A stretch of 64,000 nucleotides of DNA. It comes from Escallonia rubra (lineage: Eukaryota; Streptophyta; Magnoliopsida; Escalloniales; Escalloniaceae). Below, piece by piece: positions 62,829 to 64,000 of the stretch. Every line of letters begins with the position of its first letter. Within the stretch, counting starts at the first letter, position 1. The stretch is from the NCBI GenBank assembly GCA_033065855.1, contig JAVXUO010001269.1, positions 186,001 to 250,000 on the forward strand, read 5' to 3'. Below the pieces are notes generated by a model, which was not told the origin of the DNA, did no database searches, and worked only from the letters and a program-made list of their open reading frames with translations. A program made the position numbers and the translations under genes.

Positions 62829-64000
62829 GTATTGCTCATTACAACTGCAGCATGCATATATGCGCACCTGTGTATGTAAAGATGAGATCCCTTGGTTTAT
62901 TAACTAGTTTATATGGTGCAACCTATGCCGCAGCCCTTTTGTTCCACAAATCCAGTATAGCAATATTGGCTGAACGTCATACCTCCCTTGTGTTACCATG
63001 AATTGCTGCATGTCCACAGGGTAACTTTCAGTCGAGTGGGGTTATTATTCATTAACTAAATGATTGCCCGAAAAACTCTTCAGCACCTGCATTAATCACT
63101 GGTTGCATCCGAGTTCCCTGTGTCTATGTGACAGATAAATGCATCCTCTCATCTGTTTGAATATGGATGACTAGTATTTTAAAACTTTTAACAATTTATA
63201 TGTGAATTTGTTGTGGGACACAAACTGTCTAATTTGCTGACATCGATTAGTACTGAACTTCTGCTGCTGAGTACAACAATATGGTAAAAAAGAATTTTTG
63301 TTTTTATCTATTCTCAAGTTTTCAAAGTCCTTATGATGGAAGCTATTTTCCCAAAATGATATTTTCTAATAAACTTGTGGCTAACCTTGTGCTTGTTCTT
63401 GCAATTATGATAAGGAAAAGTTATACACCCTGAATCTCAACGTAAGGCAAGGGAGAAGTGAGGATGTACTAAGTAAGTATGGGCTAGAGCTACCTAAAGG
63501 CAAACTGCACAGCCATACAACCTTTTTAGGATGCAGTAGGCCATTCAAGATCTATGGTTCACAGTGTTGGCACTAAGAAGCAATACGTTGTAAAGTTTAG
63601 TGTAATTGGAACAAGGAAGCTAAGATGAATGAGAGGCACAAAGGAATGGCAGAACATGAATAAGAACATACGCAAGATCACACTTCAGGAAGATTAGAGG
63701 GACTTGCTTTCATTAACATAGTTAATAAAGACCTTTGAATGCCCCAGTGCGCGAAAGTGACTTGCGTCAAGTTGGAGTAAGAAGGCCAGTAATAATGATA
63801 TTGGTAGAAGTCAAGAAGGATGGAAGTATGACAAGGAGCATGATTTTGGATAGGCAATTTAGAAAAACCACCAAAAATAGAAAAATATAAGGAAAGAAGA
63901 AGATGACAAGCTTGTTGAACTTTTTTCCTTTACACGTGGTTCAGAAATTTTGATAAATTAGAAAAAATATGAAAGTGCAATCACTATATGATGAAAACAA
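62829..64000 (+). other. Last visible intron of the mL45-like gene (runs off window)
   Basis: 1.17 kb after the exon ending VVAGDKNKE. I searched for an exon encoding the expected C-terminal part of the Tim44-like domain and found none. Purine-rich sequence at about 63415-63900 looks non-coding. Confidence 0.65.

Noticed and set aside
62829-64000. Final exons of the mL45-like gene
   Set aside because: No splice-bounded stretch matching the expected C-terminal Tim44-like sequence was found; the gene must continue beyond the window.
1-64000. CRISPR arrays, operons or phage genes
   Set aside because: No regularly spaced repeats with unique spacers and no prokaryotic gene organisation; everything fits a plant nuclear genome.

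Overview
The window is nuclear DNA of a flowering plant, almost certainly a eudicot. The evidence is AT-rich, intron-dense genes with GT-AG (and two GC-AG) introns, plant-only gene families (vacuolar NHX, thylakoid-lumen proteins, GDSL lipase), MITE-rich spacers, and a nuclear copy of plastid rps16 DNA. The species cannot be named from the sequence. Exon boundaries were found by hand from splice signals, reading phase and remembered family sequences. Every complete model closes in frame.

Layout, left to right. (1) 115-12552, minus: branched-chain aminotransferase-like protein with an N-terminal sulfotransferase-like P-loop domain; 13 exons visible, 3' part beyond the left edge. (2) 13969-22807, minus: EEF2KMT/FAM86 lysine methyltransferase, 10 exons, 403 aa. 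(3) 22808-27881: repeat-filled spacer (LINE ORF1 relic, hAT-like MITE, a TIR element with telo-box repeats, a Mutator-like MITE with 9-bp target duplication). (4) 27882-33033, plus: kinesin-1 class motor, 15 exons, 482 aa. (5) 34917-36627, plus: GDSL esterase/lipase, 5 exons, 380 aa. (6) 37013-39110, minus: thylakoid-lumen TPM-domain protein (TLP18.3), 3 exons, 295 aa. (7) 39931-47213, plus: PsbP-family lumen protein, 7 exons, 241 aa. Its third intron holds a plastid rps16 fragment that was itself hit by a hAT MITE. (8) 49924-55698, plus: vacuolar Na+(K+)/H+ antiporter, 14 exons, 541 aa. (9) 57491 to past the right edge, plus: Tim44-related/mL45-like mitochondrial protein, 11 exons visible.

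Functional links. Genes 6 and 7 are divergent, both encode lumen-targeted plastid proteins, and share an 820-bp promoter region with a G-box. Genes 2 and 9 serve translation (eEF2 methylation, probable mitoribosome) and carry site II-type promoter motifs; gene 2 also has a telo box. From memory, genes 1, 2, 7 and 9 correspond to one Arabidopsis chromosome 5 block (around At5g27390-At5g27410), and genes 5 and 6 to the At1g54780/At1g54790 pair. The window therefore looks like two ancestral blocks interleaved. I saw no operon-like, CRISPR, phage or otherwise new system. The most unusual structures are the nested plastid-DNA/hAT insertion and the 310-bp foldback element.
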